Shown here piece after piece: positions 61,987-64,000 of a DNA stretch of 64,000 nucleotides. This DNA comes from an uncultured Bacteroidota bacterium (GTDB taxonomy: Bacteria > Bacteroidota > Bacteroidia > Flavobacteriales > Flavobacteriaceae): NCBI GenBank assembly GCA_902617285.1, contig CACMVZ010000003.1, positions 45,005-109,004 of the forward strand, read 5' to 3'. The stretch's first letter is position 1. Each line of letters starts with the position of its first letter. Made by a program: the position numbers and the translations under genes. The notes under the pieces are model-generated. The model searched no databases. It saw only the letters and a program-made list of their open reading frames with translations, and was not told the origin of the DNA.

Positions 61987-63801
61987 TTATACTGCTAATG
62001 AAGTAGCAAGCTTTTTAAATTCTTCACTTTTAAGAATTAGCTCTTCATATGTTCCATATGATTTTATTTTGCCATTTTCAAGATAATAAATACAATCACA
62101 ATTTTTTATTGTGTTTAATCTGTGAGCTATAATTATGGTAGTAATATTTTTGCTGTGATTAGCAATTGACTCAATAATTAATTTTTCAGTTAAGTTATCG
62201 AGTGCACTTGTTGCTTCATCTAAAACTAACAAGGATGGATTATTGTATAAAGCCCTTGCAATACCTATTCTTTGTCTTTGTCCTCCAGAAAGCCTTATAC
62301 CTCTTTCTCCAACCTCTGTAAAATAGTTTTTTTCTAATTCTTCATTAATAAAATTATCTAAACTAGCTATTTTACAGACCTTTTTAACTCGCTCAATATC
62401 TAACTCTTCTAGTGATAATCCAAAAGCAATATTTTCAGCAATAGTTTTATCAGATAGAAATATATTTTGAGGAACATAGCCAATAGAATTTTGCCACTCT
62501 CTTAGTCCCAGTTTACCTATCTCATTACCATCTACAGATATTAACCCATTAGTTGGTTTCAATAACCCTAACATAATATCTACTAATGTGGTCTTTCCAC
62601 TCCCTGTACTTCCAACAATTCCAATTTTTTTTCCTGATTGAATGCTTAAGTTTATTTTATTTAAAGCCATTCTGTTTGAATTTGGGTAAACAAAATTCAA
62701 GTTATTTATCTCAATTTTATTTTTTATTTGAAGACTGTTATTTGTTTTTTTTGAGATTTCTAGATTTTTATTTTCATTTAATCTATATAAGATATCATCT
62801 AAGCCTTTAGTAGAAAAGTTTATTTTATTTAAACTAGCAAATATTTGTTGGAAAGCCGGAATCAACCTTAATGCTGCAAAAGCAAACATAGATAAAATTG
62901 GGAGCACTTCTGTCAAGTTATTCCCTAAACTTAAATTATATAAAATAAATAATATTAAAAAGCCAAAGCTTAAAGCTTCAAGTAAATATTTTGGTAAAAT
63001 TGATACAATCTGAACATTTGAGTTTGCTGTTGAAAAATCATTTGCTGCAGATGAAAATTTATTAGAATAAATTTTTTCGATTCCACTTAATTTAATTTCT
63101 TTAATAGCACCAAAAGCTTCAACTACAGTTTTATATCTTCTCTGATTATGTTTAACCTTGTTTATACCTATTAATTTTATCCAATTCTTGACTTTATTAA
63201 AAATTAATAAATTCAACACTAAAAGAAATAATAAAGTTATTAATGCGACTAAAGGGTTTACTAAGACAATTAAAATGATTAATAAAATTGTTAAGAATAA
63301 TTGAGAGATCATACCTAATAATGGGTTTAATGAGTAGTGAATTGTCTCAGCAACTTCTGATAGAATTCCTTTACCCATATCTCCGCTATGCTTATCAAGG
63401 AACCAGCTATAGGTTTGCCTAAGATATGATTCCAATAATCTTTTGCTAATTGATGATTCAAGACTAAATGTATATCTGAGTTGAAGATACATAATCACCG
63501 CCTTAAAAGTTTGAGAAAATATTAAATAAAAAAAGTAACTAATTCCAAGAAATAAGATAAAACTATTAGTGTTGCCAAATTGAAAAAAATCATTTATTAG
63601 ACTAAGTTGATAATTAGTGTTTATAATTTCAGGATTGGAAGCTATTTCAATAAACGGGATTATTAGAACAACTCCAAAAGTTTCAATTATTGCAACGAAA
63701 AAAAAGGCAAATGATAGATAATAAAAAAATCTCTTTTCTTTATTGTCTAAAATTGAAATTACCTTTTTTAGAAGTGCTAATAAGCCTATTAATTTTTTCA
63801 T
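61987..63801 (-). CDS. ABC transporter, fused permease/ATPase (MsbA/PglK-like flippase)
   Basis: A 604-residue half-transporter. The N-terminal six-helix domain (about 20-330) is followed by an ATPase domain with Walker [10 protein letters not shown] (about 395-403), Q-loop region GYVPQNIF, signature [15 protein letters not shown] and Walker [13 protein letters not shown]. It resembles PglK-type lipid-linked oligosaccharide flippases, which fits its place in a glycan locus that shows no Wzx gene in the window. Its start overlaps the GDP-fucose synthase gene by four bases. Confidence 0.9.
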   Translation of the reverse strand: MKKLIGLLALLKKVISILDNKEKRFFYYLSFAFFFVAIIETFGVVLIIPFIEIASNPEIINTNYQLSLINDFFQFGNTNSFILFLGISYFFYLIFSQTFKAVIMYLQLRYTFSLESSISKRLLESYLRQTYSWFLDKHSGDMGKGILSEVAETIHYSLNPLLGMISQLFLTILLIILIVLVNPLVALITLLFLLVLNLLIFNKVKNWIKLIGINKVKHNQRRYKTVVEAFGAIKEIKLSGIEKIYSNKFSSAANDFSTANSNVQIVSILPKYLLEALSFGFLILFILYNLSLGNNLTEVLPILSMFAFAALRLIPAFQQIFASLNKINFSTKGLDDILYRLNENKNLEISKKTNNSLQIKNKIEINNLNFVYPNSNRMALNKINLSIQSGKKIGIVGSTGSGKTTLVDIMLGLLKPTNGLISVDGNEIGKLGLREWQNSIGYVPQNIFLSDKTIAENIAFGLSLEELDIERVKKVCKIASLDNFINEELEKNYFTEVGERGIRLSGGQRQRIGIARALYNNPSLLVLDEATSALDNLTEKLIIESIANHSKNITTIIIAHRLNTIKNCDCIYYLENGKIKSYGTYEELILKSEEFKKLATSLAV

Positions 63802-64000
63802 TTTAACTTATCCCAATTAAATGATTCTATTTCTTTTATTGCTTTGCGGATACCTTCTCTGATTTTTATTTTTGGAACCCAGCCTAATGATTTAATTTTT
63901 GAATTATCTAACAGCTTTAACATCGTACCATCTGGTTTTGATTTGTCAAATTTTACCTCCCCGTTATAATCGAGTTCTTCCATAATTAAATTAGTTAATT
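63798..64000 (-). CDS. fcl: GDP-L-fucose synthase, C-terminal fragment (5' part outside window)
   Basis: The frame is open to the right edge of the window; only the last 67 codons are inside. The C-terminal block [19 protein letters not shown] followed by [16 protein letters not shown] is typical of GDP-L-fucose synthase (GDP-4-keto-6-deoxymannose epimerase/reductase), where the DGT(P)xKLLD segment closes the domain. It would provide GDP-L-fucose for the surface glycan. The stop overlaps the ABC transporter start. Confidence 0.87.
   Translation of the reverse strand, partial: LTNLIMEELDYNGEVKFDKSKPDGTMLKLLDNSKIKSLGWVPKIKIREGIRKAIKEIESFNWDKLK

Noticed and set aside
1..64000. tRNA, rRNA, CRISPR and insertion sequences
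   Set aside because: None was recognised in the intergenic regions, which are short and AT-rich.

Overview
The window is a 64 kb piece of an AT-rich chromosome from a member of the Bacteroidota, most likely a marine flavobacterium. Supporting signs are: several TAnnTTTG (-7) promoter elements; families typical of that group (DUF4254, DUF6427, DUF4292, a HU/CCDC81-like domain joined to SPOR, bactofilin followed by AtpZ); an F1Fo ATPase operon that stops after the gamma gene; many lipoproteins with short signal peptides; and very tight, overlapping operons. I see no tRNA, rRNA, CRISPR array, insertion sequence or prophage. No gene-free stretch reaches 300 bases; the longest are about 120-165 bases (24612-24757, 27843-27962, 43679-43843).

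Layout. 1-5027 holds the 3' part of a pyruvyl-transferase-like gene, purD, and a DUF6341/DUF6427/DUF4254/heptosyltransferase group. 5008-11085 holds a ferredoxin, bactofilin, atpZ and atpBEFHAG, with a small unrecognised lipoprotein gene between atpH and atpA. 11135-24611 is mostly housekeeping and envelope: sugar nucleotidyltransferase, DUF4292 lipoprotein, an EnvC-like amidase activator, a HU/SPOR protein, trpS, plsC, recA, an exported M24 peptidase, an acetyltransferase, trhO, a class A penicillin-binding protein, a GNAT enzyme and an LpxR-like outer-membrane deacylase. 24758-27842 is a compact four-gene leftward operon of exported proteins (a TonB plug domain without a barrel, a TlpA-like thioredoxin, a six-bladed-type sialidase-like lipoprotein with a CDCC motif, a second lipoprotein).

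27963-43678 looks like a scavenging region: a small HTH protein, an enolase-superfamily epimerase plus a DUF1611/DgcN-type protein (probable N-acyl-D-glutamate pathway), an RNase H-like protein, an exported M20 amidohydrolase, an AgcS amino-acid symporter, a Tat-like exported PLP aminotransferase, an SSS symporter, a nucleoside transporter, a GH16 glucanase with an overlapping TonB receptor and MBL-fold protein, and an M19 dipeptidase lipoprotein. Together these would take up and process peptides, D-amino acids, nucleosides and beta-glucan.

43679-49195 carries a 996-residue Thr/Ala-rich lipoprotein behind a sigma-54-like promoter and in front of a strong terminator, followed by a Wzy/WaaL-type polymerase/ligase and a TPR protein. 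49201-64000 is a leftward surface-polysaccharide operon: the end of GDP-fucose synthase, a PglK-like ABC flippase, several glycosyltransferases, an FkbM methyltransferase, the three UDP-N-acetyl-L-fucosamine enzymes, a WbuB-like transferase and a WecA-like initiating transferase. The operon therefore suggests a glycan containing L-FucNAc and possibly L-fucose.

Functional names are from reading the translated sequences and recalled family signatures; no database search was run.
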